DNA of 20,025 bases, taken from contig JBPCIX010000014.1 of assembly GCA_051005875.1 (NCBI GenBank), forward strand, positions 1 through 20,025, given 5' to 3'. Positions 6,328-14,454 of this stretch are shown in pieces (within the stretch, counting starts at the first letter, position 1; each line of letters opens with the position of its first letter). Below the pieces are notes generated by a model, which had not been told where the DNA came from, searched no databases, and saw only the letters and a program-made list of their open reading frames with translations. The stretch is from JBPCIX01 sp051005875. Its GTDB lineage: Bacteria; Actinomycetota; CADDZG01; JAHWKV01. The translations under genes and the position numbers were made by a program.

Positions 6328-7710
6328 CTAATGAACCGGTGCGCCCGATAATTCTTTAACCAGCTCGCCCACGAACGACTTGGCGTCGCCGAAGAGCATC
6401 ATGGTCCGTTCCATGAAGTAAAGCTCATTTTCTACACCGGCAAAACCGGGACTCATTCCGCGCTTTATGACCATTACGGTTCGAGCCTTGTCGGTATCCA
6501 GGATGGGCATCCCGAAAATCGGGCTTGTTTTGTCGGTTCGAGCCGCAGGGTTCGTAACGTCGTTGGCGCCGATGACAAGGGCAACATCAGCCTGCGGAAA
6601 CTCGCCGTTGATGTCTTCCATATCGATGAGCCGGTCGTAGGGGATTTCAGCCTCTGCCAGCAGCACGTTCATGTGTCCGGGCATTCTTCCGGCCACCGGA
6701 TGAATGGCGAACTTCACGTCGATGCCGCGCGAGAGCAAGGCGTCGTAAAGTTCTCGAACCTTGTGTTGGGCTTGAGCTACCGCCATGCCGTAGCCGGGGA
6801 CTACTATCACCTGGCTTGCTGATTCAAGGATTGAAGCAGCTTCTTCAGCAGAGGCGCTTCTGACTGGCCGGTCTTCGGCTTCGCCGGCCGCCTGGGCAAC
6901 TTGCCCGAAGCCTCCGAAAAGCACGTTGGTGAATGAGCGGTTCATCGCTCTACACATGATGATCGAAAGGATCAGGCCCGAAGAACCGTCCAGCGCGCCT
7001 GCAACGATCAGCAGTTTGTTGTCGAATACGAATCCAAGCATCGAGGCCGACAGTCCGGCGTAGGCGTTCAGCAGGGAAATTACGGTGGGCATGTCCGCCC
7101 CGCCGATCGGAACAATCAGCAGTACCCCGAACAGCAACGACAGCCCAATTAGGAAGGGGAACAGCTGTGTCGCTTCGGGATGGACCACCAGGTAACCACC
7201 GATGGCGACCGCTGAGCCAAATACTGCAAGATTCACAAAGTTGTGCCCCTTATAAATAAAGGGGCGCCCGGGCAAGATCTCCTGAAGTTTGCCGAAGGCC
7301 ATCAGGCTTCCGGTGAAAGTCAGAAATCCAAGCAGAATCTCAATGCCTAAAACGGTCATCACGAAGGGGGTTATGTGGGCAGGGTCGTGATAATACTCGG
7401 CGGTGCCGACCAGCCCTACAGCAAGGGCGCCGAACGCATGGGAAATCGCAGTCCTTTGTGGCACGGCAGTCATAGGCATAAAAACGGCCAGCGGAATACC
7501 AATTGCTGAACCCGCCACGATTCCCAGAGCAATCCATTCCAGGCTGACGACTTCGGTCTTCAGCAGCGTTGCAAGCACAGCAACCAGCATTCCGAGCTCG
7601 CCTGCTTTTACTCCCCGGCGAGCTGTAGTCGGGTGGCTAAGCCACTTGAGGGAAAGAATAAATAGGACAGCCGATGCAATGTAAGAAAACTCAACGATGT
7701 TTTCCCTCAT
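6328..7710 (-). CDS. pntB: Proton-translocating NAD(P)+ transhydrogenase, beta subunit
   Basis: A 460-residue protein of normal length. It carries most of the membrane domain (about nine helices in residues 1-260) and the NADP(H)-binding domain III (about 290-460). Visible landmarks are H91 in SHAFG, the position known to matter for proton translocation in E. coli PntB, the dinucleotide fingerprint GYGMAVAQAQ (306-315), GRMPGHMNVLLAEA (about 341-354), and GANDVTNPAA (381-390). The enzyme uses proton motive force to drive NADH + NADP+ to NAD+ + NADPH. The ATG overlaps the pntAb stop by 4 bases. Its place after Calvin/pentose-phosphate genes suggests NADPH supply for biosynthesis or carbon fixation. 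Assignment is secure. Confidence 0.97.
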   Translation of the reverse strand: MRENIVEFSYIASAVLFILSLKWLSHPTTARRGVKAGELGMLVAVLATLLKTEVVSLEWIALGIVAGSAIGIPLAVFMPMTAVPQRTAISHAFGALAVGLVGTAEYYHDPAHITPFVMTVLGIEILLGFLTFTGSLMAFGKLQEILPGRPFIYKGHNFVNLAVFGSAVAIGGYLVVHPEATQLFPFLIGLSLLFGVLLIVPIGGADMPTVISLLNAYAGLSASMLGFVFDNKLLIVAGALDGSSGLILSIIMCRAMNRSFTNVLFGGFGQVAQAAGEAEDRPVRSASAEEAASILESASQVIVVPGYGMAVAQAQHKVRELYDALLSRGIDVKFAIHPVAGRMPGHMNVLLAEAEIPYDRLIDMEDINGEFPQADVALVIGANDVTNPAARTDKTSPIFGMPILDTDKARTVMVIKRGMSPGFAGVENELYFMERTMMLFGDAKSFVGELVKELSGAPVH

Positions 7711-8003
7711 GATTTTTGAGGCTCGCGCTTGCGGAACATCTTTAACATTCGGTCGGTGATCATGAATCCACCGACGACGTTGGCAGTAGAGGCCGTAACC
7801 GCAATGGTCCCAAGAATCGTTGAAAACACTGTCTCGTGGGCGCCTGCCAGCACCAGGGATCCAACCAGCGAAATCGCTGAGATTGCATTGGTAAGCGACA
7901 TAAGGGGAGTGTGAAGCAGCGGTGAAACCCGCCGGATGACTTCAATCCCCACGAAAGTCGCAAGGACGAAAACAAAAACGTTCGAGGCTAAGTCTTTAGG
8001 CAT
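7707..8003 (-). CDS. pntAb: NAD(P)+ transhydrogenase, alpha subunit membrane part
   Basis: A 98-residue protein with three to four hydrophobic helices (about 8-24, 33-55, 59-82), equivalent to the C-terminal membrane part of E. coli PntA. In this split form (as in Rhodospirillum) it is a separate gene. Its ATG overlaps the pntAa stop by 8 bases (ATGCCTAA), and its own stop overlaps pntB by 4 bases, so the three subunits are translationally coupled, giving a three-polypeptide transhydrogenase. A basic tail (RKREPQK) follows the last helix. Confidence 0.95.
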   Translation of the reverse strand: MPKDLASNVFVFVLATFVGIEVIRRVSPLLHTPLMSLTNAISAISLVGSLVLAGAHETVFSTILGTIAVTASTANVVGGFMITDRMLKMFRKREPQKS

Positions 8004-9270
8004 CGGTGGCTGGATCTCCTTCTGGTTCTGGTTCCGGTTCTGCTTCTGGTTCTGCTTCTGGTTCTGCTTCTGGTTCTGGCTGAGCCGCCGGCTGGAGCCC
8101 TAGGGCCTCCCGGATTCGGGGGTTTACGACTTCGCCGTCCCGGCAAACGAGGGTCTCGCGAATGATTTCATCGTCGGTGTCGATCGAAATCGCGCCATCT
8201 TTTATTAAGGCCAGCAGGAAGGTTGAGATGTTCTTGGCGTACATGGAACTGGCATGAAAGGCCACTGTGGATGGCAGGTTCGTGGGGCCGAGAATTGTTA
8301 CCCCATAGACGCTCACCGTCTCGTCGGGCTTCGATGGCTCGACGTTGCCGCCCTGGCCTGCGGCCATGTCGACAATTATGGAACCCGGCGACATTCCTTT
8401 GACCATCTCGTCGGTCACCAGCACCGGCGCCTTGCGCCCGGGCACTTGAGCGGTGGTTATAACGACGTCGCTAGCGGCGATTGTCTTCGCCATAACTTCA
8501 CGTTGGCGCTTCAAGAATTCCTCGCTCTGCTCTTTGGCGTAGCCTCCCGAGCCCCCTGCTTCAGCAGTGTCAAGTTCGACTTCCACGAACTTGCCCCCGA
8601 GGCTTTGGATTTGCTCCTTAACCTCCGGCCGAACGTCAAATGCCTCGACCACAGCGCCAAGGCGCCTGGCCGTTGCTATGGCCTGTAGCCCTGCAACTCC
8701 TGCGCCCAAAATGAAGACTCGTGCGGGCGGCACGGTTCCGGCGGCCGTAGTCATCATTGGGAACATCTTTAGAACCGCCCCCGCGGCCAGGAGAACTGCT
8801 TTATAGCCGCCGATGTTTGCCTGCGAGCTTAAGGCGTCCATGCTTTGGGCCCTGGTGATACGAGGGATGAGCTCCATCGCGAAAAGACTGGCTTTGCGCT
8901 CCGCCAAGTCGGCGCCGGCCTGGGGATTGGCCAGCGGGTCGCTGAGACCGATGACGATCTGTCCTGGACGTATAAATTCGAGGTCGTTCCGGCCGCCATC
9001 AGGATTGGCGCCGAGGCTGCGGACCTGCAGAATTACCTCGGCGTTTGCAAATATTTCTGCCCGGTTGGCCAGTTTTGCCCCTTTTTCGGTGTATGCCTCA
9101 TCGGGAAAACCGGCTTGAATCCCGGCGCCGGGTTCGACCATTACCTGCACGTTCGCCTTCGCCAACGCCGCTAAAGTCTTGGGGACCAGCGCTACCCTGC
9201 CTTCACCGGGAAATGTTTCTTTTGGGACCCCGACGGTTATTGATGGTGGGCTACTTGCTTGCTCTGCCAT
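7996..9270 (-). CDS. pntAa: NAD(P)+ transhydrogenase, alpha subunit NAD-binding part
   Basis: A 424-residue soluble domain I, homologous to alanine dehydrogenase. The N-terminus ITVGVPKETFPGEGRVAL (about 11-28) is the family signature. The NAD fingerprint GAGVAGLQAI lies at 189-198, and GRKAPVL (278-284) is also typical. I chose the ATG at 9268-9270 because the family sequence begins there and AAGGAGG lies 12 bases upstream. A longer frame runs to 9429, but that part overlaps the transketolase gene and matches nothing. Residues about 397-418 are an unusual run of alternating Pro/Glu/Ala, encoded by tandem repeats, just before the C-terminus where it would connect to the membrane part. It begins 40 bases after the tkt stop. 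Confidence 0.95.
   Translation of the reverse strand: MAEQASSPPSITVGVPKETFPGEGRVALVPKTLAALAKANVQVMVEPGAGIQAGFPDEAYTEKGAKLANRAEIFANAEVILQVRSLGANPDGGRNDLEFIRPGQIVIGLSDPLANPQAGADLAERKASLFAMELIPRITRAQSMDALSSQANIGGYKAVLLAAGAVLKMFPMMTTAAGTVPPARVFILGAGVAGLQAIATARRLGAVVEAFDVRPEVKEQIQSLGGKFVEVELDTAEAGGSGGYAKEQSEEFLKRQREVMAKTIAASDVVITTAQVPGRKAPVLVTDEMVKGMSPGSIIVDMAAGQGGNVEPSKPDETVSVYGVTILGPTNLPSTVAFHASSMYAKNISTFLLALIKDGAISIDTDDEIIRETLVCRDGEVVNPRIREALGLQPAAQPEPEAEPEAEPEAEPEPEPEGDPATDA
8020..8083. repeat. 12-bp-type tandem repeat encoding the Pro/Glu/Ala tail of PntAa
   Basis: GGTTCTGCTTCT-like units repeat about five times, with small variants at the edges. Units are multiples of three and keep the frame. 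The protein consequence is an acidic PEAE-type tail. Similar in-frame repeats encode the Lys/Pro tail near 4538-4684. Confidence 0.85.
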
Positions 9271-9290
9271 GAAGAAATCTAGCCTCCTTA

Positions 9291-9314
9291 GGTCTTCTAG
9301 CTTGGGTCTTCTAG
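9291..9314. repeat. 14-bp direct repeat at the tkt stop
   Basis: GGTCTTCTAGCTTG (9291-9304) is followed by a second GGTCTTCTAG (9305-9314). The second copy contains the tkt stop codon (TAG on the minus strand). It is one of several short duplications at gene boundaries. Confidence 0.85.
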
Positions 9315-11488
9315 ATGGGTGGCCGGGCGCCCCTGGTCCGTTCGTATACCCGGCGTGCGGTTTCGACCACATTGTCCGGGCTGAAACCAAACTCCTCCAT
9401 AATCTTGGCGCCGGGCGCCGAGGCGCCAAAGTGATCTACGCCTATGGCTTTCCCTTCGTCGCCAATCCAACGCTCCCAACCGAGCGTGGTCCCTGCTTCT
9501 ATCGAAACTCTTGCCCTAACCGACGGCGGCAAGACCTCATTGCGGTATGACTGGGATTGCCGCTCGAACAGTTCCCACGAAGGCATGCTGACCACTCGGG
9601 CGTTGATCCCCTCAGCGGTCAGCTTTTGAGCAGCTTCAAGCGCTAAAGACACCTCCGATCCGGTGCCGATCAGGATGAGATCCGGGGCCACGGAATCTGA
9701 GGGATCCAAAAGTACGTAGGCCCCCTTCGATACTCCGGTTGCTGAAGCCAGCTGAGTCCGATCGAAAACGGGCAGGTTCTGGCGAGTCAAGCACAATGCC
9801 ACCGGCCCATCGGCGATTTCGCCCACGCTGCCCTTGTCATCATGGCCCGGACCTGCCCCCTTGTTGATATCGGGAAGATCGCCCTGGCCGGCTGTCTGCC
9901 CGTGGCCCTTGTCCGTCAGGTCGCCCACGGGCCGTCCCTCGGTAAGAGTGAGTGAAGTGCGCCAGGCCTCGGCGGTCTCAGTCGCATCTGCGGGGCGCAT
10001 GACTACAAGAGTTGGAATGGCTCGCAAACTTGCGACGTGTTCGATCGGTTCATGGGTGGGGCCGTCTTCGCCGAGACCGACCGAATCGTGAGTAAAGACG
10101 TAAATGACCGGCGCCTTCATCAGCGCCGCAAGCCGGATTGATCCCCGCATGTAGTCGGAAAAGATCAAGAACGTGCCGCCGAAAGGCCGGACACCTCCGT
10201 GAATGGCCATGCCGTTGAGCAAGCCGCCCATTCCGTGCTCGCGGACGCCAAAATGTATGTTCCGCCCGCTTTCGGTTGCGCTAAACTCCCCCCCGTCGGG
10301 GATATCGGTGAGGTTGGATTCTGCCAGATCGGCTGAACCGCCCACCAGCTCGGGAAGCCGGCCCGCCAGGCCCGCTATTGATTTTCCGGAGGCCTTTCGA
10401 GTGGCCATCGGGCCATCGTCGGGTTTGAAATCCGGGAGCTCGGCGTCCCAGCCTTCGGGGAGACATCCGTCTTGGCAGCGGCTGAATTCCGCTGCCTCGT
10501 CGGGGAAGGACTCTTGGTACTTGCTCATGAGGTTGGACCAGTTCTGGTGCGCCTGCTGGCCCGTTTGCACTGCTTGTCGGTAATTTTCAAGGGCAGCGTC
10601 GGGGATCAGGAAGAAAGCCTGGGGATCCCACCCAAGGTTGGTCTTGGCGGCCGCCACTTCTTCGGCGCCGAGCGCTGCGCCGTGCGCCTTGGGGGTGTCT
10701 TGCTTGGTGGGCGCGCCGTATCCGATGTGGGTAGTGACTGCTATTAGCGACGGCCTGGGGTCTTGCCTGCCCGCCGCTATTGCGGCGTCCAAAGCGTCAA
10801 GGTCGTTGCCGTCGGTGACTTCCTGAACGTGCCACCCGTATGCGGCAAACCTGGCCGGGACGTTTTCAGTAAAGGCCAGGTCCGTGGTTCCGTCGATGGT
10901 GATGTGGTTCGAGTCATACAGGTAAACGAGTTTTCCGAGCTTCAGGTGGCCGGCGAGTGAAGCGGCCTCAGAGGAAATTCCCTCCATCAGGTCGCCGTCG
11001 GAACAAATGCAATAGGTGTAGTGATCAACGACATTGAAGCCGCTGCGGTTGAAGCGCTCAGCGAGCATTCGTTCTGCCATCGCCATGCCTACGCCGTTGG
11101 CGAAACCCTGACCGAGTGGGCCCGTGGTCGTCTCGACGCCCGGAGTGTGGCGATACTCGGGGTGCCCTGGGGTCCGGGACCCCCATTGACGAAAGTCTTT
11201 GATGTCATCCAAAGACAGGTCGTAGCCGGTGAGGTGCAGAAGTGAATACAAAAGCAACGATGCGTGCCCGGCAGAAAGAATAAACCTGTCGCGATCGGGC
11301 CAAGTCGGATCCTGCGGATTGTGTTTCAGGTACCGAGTCCACAGAACATAAGCCATGGGTGCCATGCCCATGGGGGCCCCGGGGTGTCCACATGTAGCCT
11401 TCTCAACGGCATCCATTGCCAGGGTGCGGATGGTGTTGATACTGAGCAGATCCAGTTCGGTGCCGTGCGAAGCGATTTTTTCAGTCAT
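9311..11488 (-). CDS. tkt: Transketolase
   Basis: A 725-residue thiamine-diphosphate enzyme that moves two-carbon units between sugar phosphates. Features: HPGAPMGMAP (35-44), the TPP/magnesium motif from SDGDLMEG (163-170) to N194, catalytic REHGM (416-420), and GEDGPTHEPIEH (473-484). I chose the ATG at 11486-11488, with GGAG about 10 bases upstream; it overlaps the rpe stop by 8 bases. A TTG five codons earlier is possible. E. coli TktA has 663 residues. Much of the extra length is a hydrophilic, Gly/Asp-rich insertion at about 517-560, between the helix after the pyrimidine domain and the conserved GPVALCLTRQNLP. With Rpe and Prk this covers part of Calvin-cycle regeneration, but the enzyme also serves the pentose-phosphate pathway. 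Confidence 0.97.
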   Translation of the reverse strand: MTEKIASHGTELDLLSINTIRTLAMDAVEKATCGHPGAPMGMAPMAYVLWTRYLKHNPQDPTWPDRDRFILSAGHASLLLYSLLHLTGYDLSLDDIKDFRQWGSRTPGHPEYRHTPGVETTTGPLGQGFANGVGMAMAERMLAERFNRSGFNVVDHYTYCICSDGDLMEGISSEAASLAGHLKLGKLVYLYDSNHITIDGTTDLAFTENVPARFAAYGWHVQEVTDGNDLDALDAAIAAGRQDPRPSLIAVTTHIGYGAPTKQDTPKAHGAALGAEEVAAAKTNLGWDPQAFFLIPDAALENYRQAVQTGQQAHQNWSNLMSKYQESFPDEAAEFSRCQDGCLPEGWDAELPDFKPDDGPMATRKASGKSIAGLAGRLPELVGGSADLAESNLTDIPDGGEFSATESGRNIHFGVREHGMGGLLNGMAIHGGVRPFGGTFLIFSDYMRGSIRLAALMKAPVIYVFTHDSVGLGEDGPTHEPIEHVASLRAIPTLVVMRPADATETAEAWRTSLTLTEGRPVGDLTDKGHGQTAGQGDLPDINKGAGPGHDDKGSVGEIADGPVALCLTRQNLPVFDRTQLASATGVSKGAYVLLDPSDSVAPDLILIGTGSEVSLALEAAQKLTAEGINARVVSMPSWELFERQSQSYRNEVLPPSVRARVSIEAGTTLGWERWIGDEGKAIGVDHFGASAPGAKIMEEFGFSPDNVVETARRVYERTRGARPPI

Positions 11489-12170
11489 GTTTAGTTTCTC
11501 CAAGGGCTGTTTTGCACTCCTCTATGGCAGCTTTAAGACCGCCTGGATGCCGGAAAAGCGCAGAGCCTACTACGAATGTATCAGCCCCCGCTTTGGCGGC
11601 CCTTCCTATGGTCTCGGCTGTGATTCCGCCGTCCACCTCGAGAGGGATGGTGAGACCGCACGAGTCGATAAGCGCTCGGGCGTCCGCAATTTTAGGCTCC
11701 ATGTCAGCAATGTAGCCCTGCCCGCCGAAGCCGGGGTTAACCGTCATTATCAGAAGGTGATCTATCGAGCCGATGACGTTGCGGATGCCCTCGAGTGAAG
11801 TCGCCGGGTTCAGCGCAACGCCCGATTTTGCCCCCAGTTTCCGAATTTCCTCGAGGGTGCGGTGCAAATGGACTTGAGCCTCGGGGTGGACGATGACGGT
11901 TTCGCACCCCGCGGCGACATATTGTCCGATCCACAGATGGGCATCCTCGATCATCAAATGGGCCTCGTAGTGCATTTGGGTGACGCCCCGGCAGGCCTTG
12001 ATGACCTCGGCCCCAAAAGTCATGTTTGGGACGAAATGGCCATCCATCACGTCCCACTGAATAGCGTCGGCGCCGCCCGCTTCGAGCGCGGTCACCTCCG
12101 CGCCCAATTTCGACAAATCGGCGTTCAACACGGAGGGGACAATTCGAGGGGGATTCATGCCGGTCGTCAT
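11481..12170 (-). CDS. rpe: Ribulose-phosphate 3-epimerase
   Basis: A 229-residue TIM-barrel enzyme interconverting ribulose-5-phosphate and xylulose-5-phosphate. Diagnostic motifs: VPSVLNADLS (11-20), WDVMDGHFVPN (39-49) with metal-ligand Asp and His, HLMI (71-74), the phosphate-binding MTVNPGFGGQ and a later EVDGGI. Length is normal. The ATG at 12168-12170 is 10 bases after the preceding stop with no clear ribosome site; an in-frame ATG four codons later is an alternative. The stop overlaps tkt by 8 bases, so Rpe and Tkt, which share substrates, are translationally coupled. Confidence 0.96.
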   Translation of the reverse strand: MTTGMNPPRIVPSVLNADLSKLGAEVTALEAGGADAIQWDVMDGHFVPNMTFGAEVIKACRGVTQMHYEAHLMIEDAHLWIGQYVAAGCETVIVHPEAQVHLHRTLEEIRKLGAKSGVALNPATSLEGIRNVIGSIDHLLIMTVNPGFGGQGYIADMEPKIADARALIDSCGLTIPLEVDGGITAETIGRAAKAGADTFVVGSALFRHPGGLKAAIEECKTALGETKHD

Positions 12171-12180
12171 CTTCGCATAT

Positions 12181-12681
12181 TCAAGGGGCAGGTGGCTCGT
12201 CGGGCGGAGCGTCGGGTGTCTCGGCGTATACCTGGGGATACATCGAACTTATTCCGCCGGCCACCTTGGCAAGCTCGTCATTTTTGGGCTCGAGCTGACG
12301 GGCCTTCTTGATCGCCCAGGTTGCGCCGACCGAATCCCCTGCTCTGGCCAGTACTTCAGCCCCTGCTGCGACCGCTTTCCAAATATCGGTTCCGGGCCGA
12401 TAGCGCCTTGCTGCTTCGGCCGCCAGCACTCGAACCTTCGGAACAAACTCCGCCGGAAGGCGGGCCTCAGCCATTCCCAGAATCGTGGTTACCGTCGCGT
12501 AGGCATAGGAAGCATTGGCGTAGCTGCGCTCGATTGAGGCCAGCAGCGGGCCCTTGCTCAACATTCGAAGGGCTTCTTCGCGTAGATTCTGAGCGCGCTC
12601 CAGGGCTTCATCGGTCTCGCCGGTCCCCAATTGCCTCTGCGCCGATTGGACGCGATCCCACAGATCTTTAGCGGTTGCCAT
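12181..12681 (-). CDS. Alpha-helical hypothetical protein, TPR-like
   Basis: A 166-residue, alanine-rich, almost entirely helical protein whose helix pairs near residues 50-135 resemble tetratricopeptide repeats, though I cannot assign the family firmly. The last residues are a Pro/Glu/Asp tail. I chose the ATG at 12679-12681; the frame extends to 12783, but that extension would overlap the divergent Prk promoter. No ribosome site precedes the ATG, and TAGTCT lies 10 bases upstream, so a leaderless transcript is possible. It is the first gene of the operon that continues into rpe and tkt. Role unknown; it may be a scaffold or regulator. Confidence 0.65.
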   Translation of the reverse strand: MATAKDLWDRVQSAQRQLGTGETDEALERAQNLREEALRMLSKGPLLASIERSYANASYAYATVTTILGMAEARLPAEFVPKVRVLAAEAARRYRPGTDIWKAVAAGAEVLARAGDSVGATWAIKKARQLEPKNDELAKVAGGISSMYPQVYAETPDAPPDEPPAP

Positions 12682-12746
12682 GACGAAGTTAAGACTACAC
12701 ACTTGGGGTCCCGTGCCGGGCAACTGTCGTGCCTTTCCGGGACTTC

Positions 12747-12776
12747 GCGACACCGCGAGCCGCAAATTGCTATTCT
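12747..12776 (+). promoter_or_regulatory. Putative promoter of prk giving a nearly leaderless mRNA
   Basis: GCGACA (12747-12752, 4 of 6 matches to TTGACA) and an extended -10 TGCTATTCT (-10 hexamer at 12771-12776) are 18 bases apart. Transcription would begin close to 12783, just before the ATG at 12786, and no ribosome site is present. The same 104-base interval also drives the divergent operon. Confidence 0.45.
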
Positions 12777-12785
12777 TTGGCACCC

Positions 12786-13751
12786 ATGGCTACCAACTCT
12801 CTATCTTTGTCGGCCCAACCTAAATCCAGACCGCGCCCAATTATGCTGGGAGTTGTCGGAGATTCAGCCTCCGGCAAGACCACGTTGACGGACGGAATCT
12901 TGAATATCGTGGGCCGAGACCGGGTGACGGCTATTTGCACCGACGACTACCACCGGTACGATCGCGAGGCGCGCAAAGAGCTGAACATCACTCCCTTGAA
13001 CCCTGAGTGCAACTACATGGAAATCATTGAGCAGCACCTCAGGCTGTTTGCCCTGGGAGAAACAATCCTGAAGCCCAAATACAACCATTCACACGGAACA
13101 CTCGATGCTCCCGAACTGGTGTCTCCCGCCGACTACATGGTTATCGAAGGGCTTTTTCCGTTTTACTCAAAGCCGATGCGGGAATGTTTCGATGTGAAGG
13201 TCTACCTCGACCCACCCGAAGACGTGCGCCGCGCCTGGAAAATAAAGCGCGACACGACCAAGCGTAATTATACTGAGGAGCAGGTCCTAGCCGATTTGGA
13301 TCGGCGCGAGCCCGATTCCGAGTCCTTCATCCGGCCACAGCGAGCCCACGCAGATATCGTCGTGCGCTTTTATCCTCCCAGCGATGACCTCAATGACCCG
13401 AGGCACTTCAATGTCAGGTTGGTTTTGAGACCCTCCCTTCCACATCCGTACCTTGCCGAAATTGCCTCGGAGACCCGTACCGCCAAGTTCGAGCCCATTC
13501 GGTTTTCTCTTGCTCGCGACCGCGGCCAGCCGGTTGACGTTTTAGAAATTGATGGGAGCGTGCCCGCTGAGGTGGCCCAAGCGGCTGAGGCAGTAATCTG
13601 GGACAAGATGGATCATCACGGTGATTTGAATCCAGATGCAATCGGATTGTTCGCCGAGGATCAAAAAAGTTCTAGGCCTCTAGGAATAACCCAGTTGTTG
13701 ATCGTTTTTCAGCTCCTGAAAGCCAGGGCGGATTCGGACGAGTCTCAATAG
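12786..13751 (+). CDS. prk: Phosphoribulokinase
   Basis: A 321-residue kinase converting ribulose-5-phosphate to ribulose-1,5-bisphosphate, the committed Calvin-cycle step. Features: P-loop GDSASGKTT (25-33), ICTDDYHRYDR (50-60), KPKYNHSHG (96-104), VIEGLFPFY (119-127), and a PRK-type C-terminal half. It resembles the plant/cyanobacterial class more than the proteobacterial one. The plant redox cysteine in the P-loop is a Ser/Ala here, while the second (C51) is present, so thioredoxin disulfide control is unlikely. I prefer the ATG at 12786 to the one at 12729, since the homologous region starts after it and a promoter -10 lies between them. The gene is divergent from the rpe-tkt operon. A uridine kinase is a less likely alternative. 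Confidence 0.93.
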   Translation: MATNSLSLSAQPKSRPRPIMLGVVGDSASGKTTLTDGILNIVGRDRVTAICTDDYHRYDREARKELNITPLNPECNYMEIIEQHLRLFALGETILKPKYNHSHGTLDAPELVSPADYMVIEGLFPFYSKPMRECFDVKVYLDPPEDVRRAWKIKRDTTKRNYTEEQVLADLDRREPDSESFIRPQRAHADIVVRFYPPSDDLNDPRHFNVRLVLRPSLPHPYLAEIASETRTAKFEPIRFSLARDRGQPVDVLEIDGSVPAEVAQAAEAVIWDKMDHHGDLNPDAIGLFAEDQKSSRPLGITQLLIVFQLLKARADSDESQ

Positions 13752-13763
13752 CATCACCATTCA

Positions 13764-13810
13764 GATTCACCGTCAGGATGCACCGTCAGGATTCACCGTC
13801 AGGATTCACC
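13764..13810. repeat. 13-bp tandem repeat, about 3.6 copies
   Basis: Unit GATTCACCGTCAG lies at 13764-13776, 13777-13789 (one mismatch), 13790-13802, and a partial copy to 13810. It covers the junction between the convergent prk and DJ-1/PfpI genes and includes the DJ-1 gene's stop. A 13-bp unit shifts the frame, so copy number changes could alter the protein's C-terminus. Confidence 0.92.
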
Positions 13811-14454
13811 ACCCGACTAAAGGCAGCCAAAATCTCCGGCGGAGCTTTTTCCGGCGATCCTGAATCAAAGGGCGGCTTGGGGTCGTATTCGATATTGAGC
13901 TGAATGGCCTGGGCGGCCGCTTCCCCGGCGAGCTCTGCCGCAAGAGTAAGGGCCATGTCGATCCCTGCAGAAACGCCCGCTGCGGTGATTACCTTGCCGT
14001 CTTTCACGACCCTGCTCTTTACGGGAGTTGCTCCGAGTTCCTCTAGTTCTTCCATTGCCATCCAGTGAGTGGTTGCTTTCTTGCCGATCAAAAAGCCCGC
14101 CTTGGCGAGCAACAGCGCGCCCGTGCATACCGAGCAAACCGTTGTCGCCTGTCTGCCTGCTCGCTTGAGATAGGCGATCATCGCCACATTGCTCATTTGT
14201 TGGGCCTGCCCTGGGCCCCCTGGAACAACAATCACGTCGAGCGGGGGGGCCTGTTCGAAGGTAACCTCAGGAACCATAGTCAGTCCCTGATGGGACCTCA
14301 CAGGCTCAAGTGTCTCGGATATCCAAACGGTGCGGTAGCCGGCATTAACTCCATGTTCTCCGAGGCTGGCAAGGACCTCATAAGGTCCAACGATATCCAG
14401 CGCCGCCAGCCCCGGAAAAAGAACCAGGCCGATGACGCGGTCATGTTCAGGCAC
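13786..14454 (-). CDS. DJ-1/PfpI superfamily protein, isonitrile-hydratase-like
   Basis: A 222-residue protein of the DJ-1/PfpI fold. Nucleophile Cys110 sits in SVCTGALLLAKAG (108-120), followed by Thr111, and Asp20 lies in LDIVGP (19-24). That Asp/Cys/Thr set resembles Pseudomonas isonitrile hydratase, as does ATTHW (127-131). Related proteins include regulators with an attached helix-turn-helix domain; none is present here, so this is the stand-alone form. The start is GTG at 14452-14454, overlapping the preceding stop by 8 bases. The last codons lie in a 13-bp repeat. Substrate is unknown. Confidence 0.88.
   Translation of the reverse strand: MPEHDRVIGLVLFPGLAALDIVGPYEVLASLGEHGVNAGYRTVWISETLEPVRSHQGLTMVPEVTFEQAPPLDVIVVPGGPGQAQQMSNVAMIAYLKRAGRQATTVCSVCTGALLLAKAGFLIGKKATTHWMAMEELEELGATPVKSRVVKDGKVITAAGVSAGIDMALTLAAELAGEAAAQAIQLNIEYDPKPPFDSGSPEKAPPEILAAFSRVVNPDGES

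Noticed and set aside
9271..9429. 53-residue N-terminal extension of PntAa
   Set aside because: It overlaps the end of tkt, is basic and unlike the family, and a ribosome site fits the ATG at 9270.
12729..12785. Upstream ATG for phosphoribulokinase
   Set aside because: The extra 19 residues match nothing and a -10 element lies between the two ATGs.
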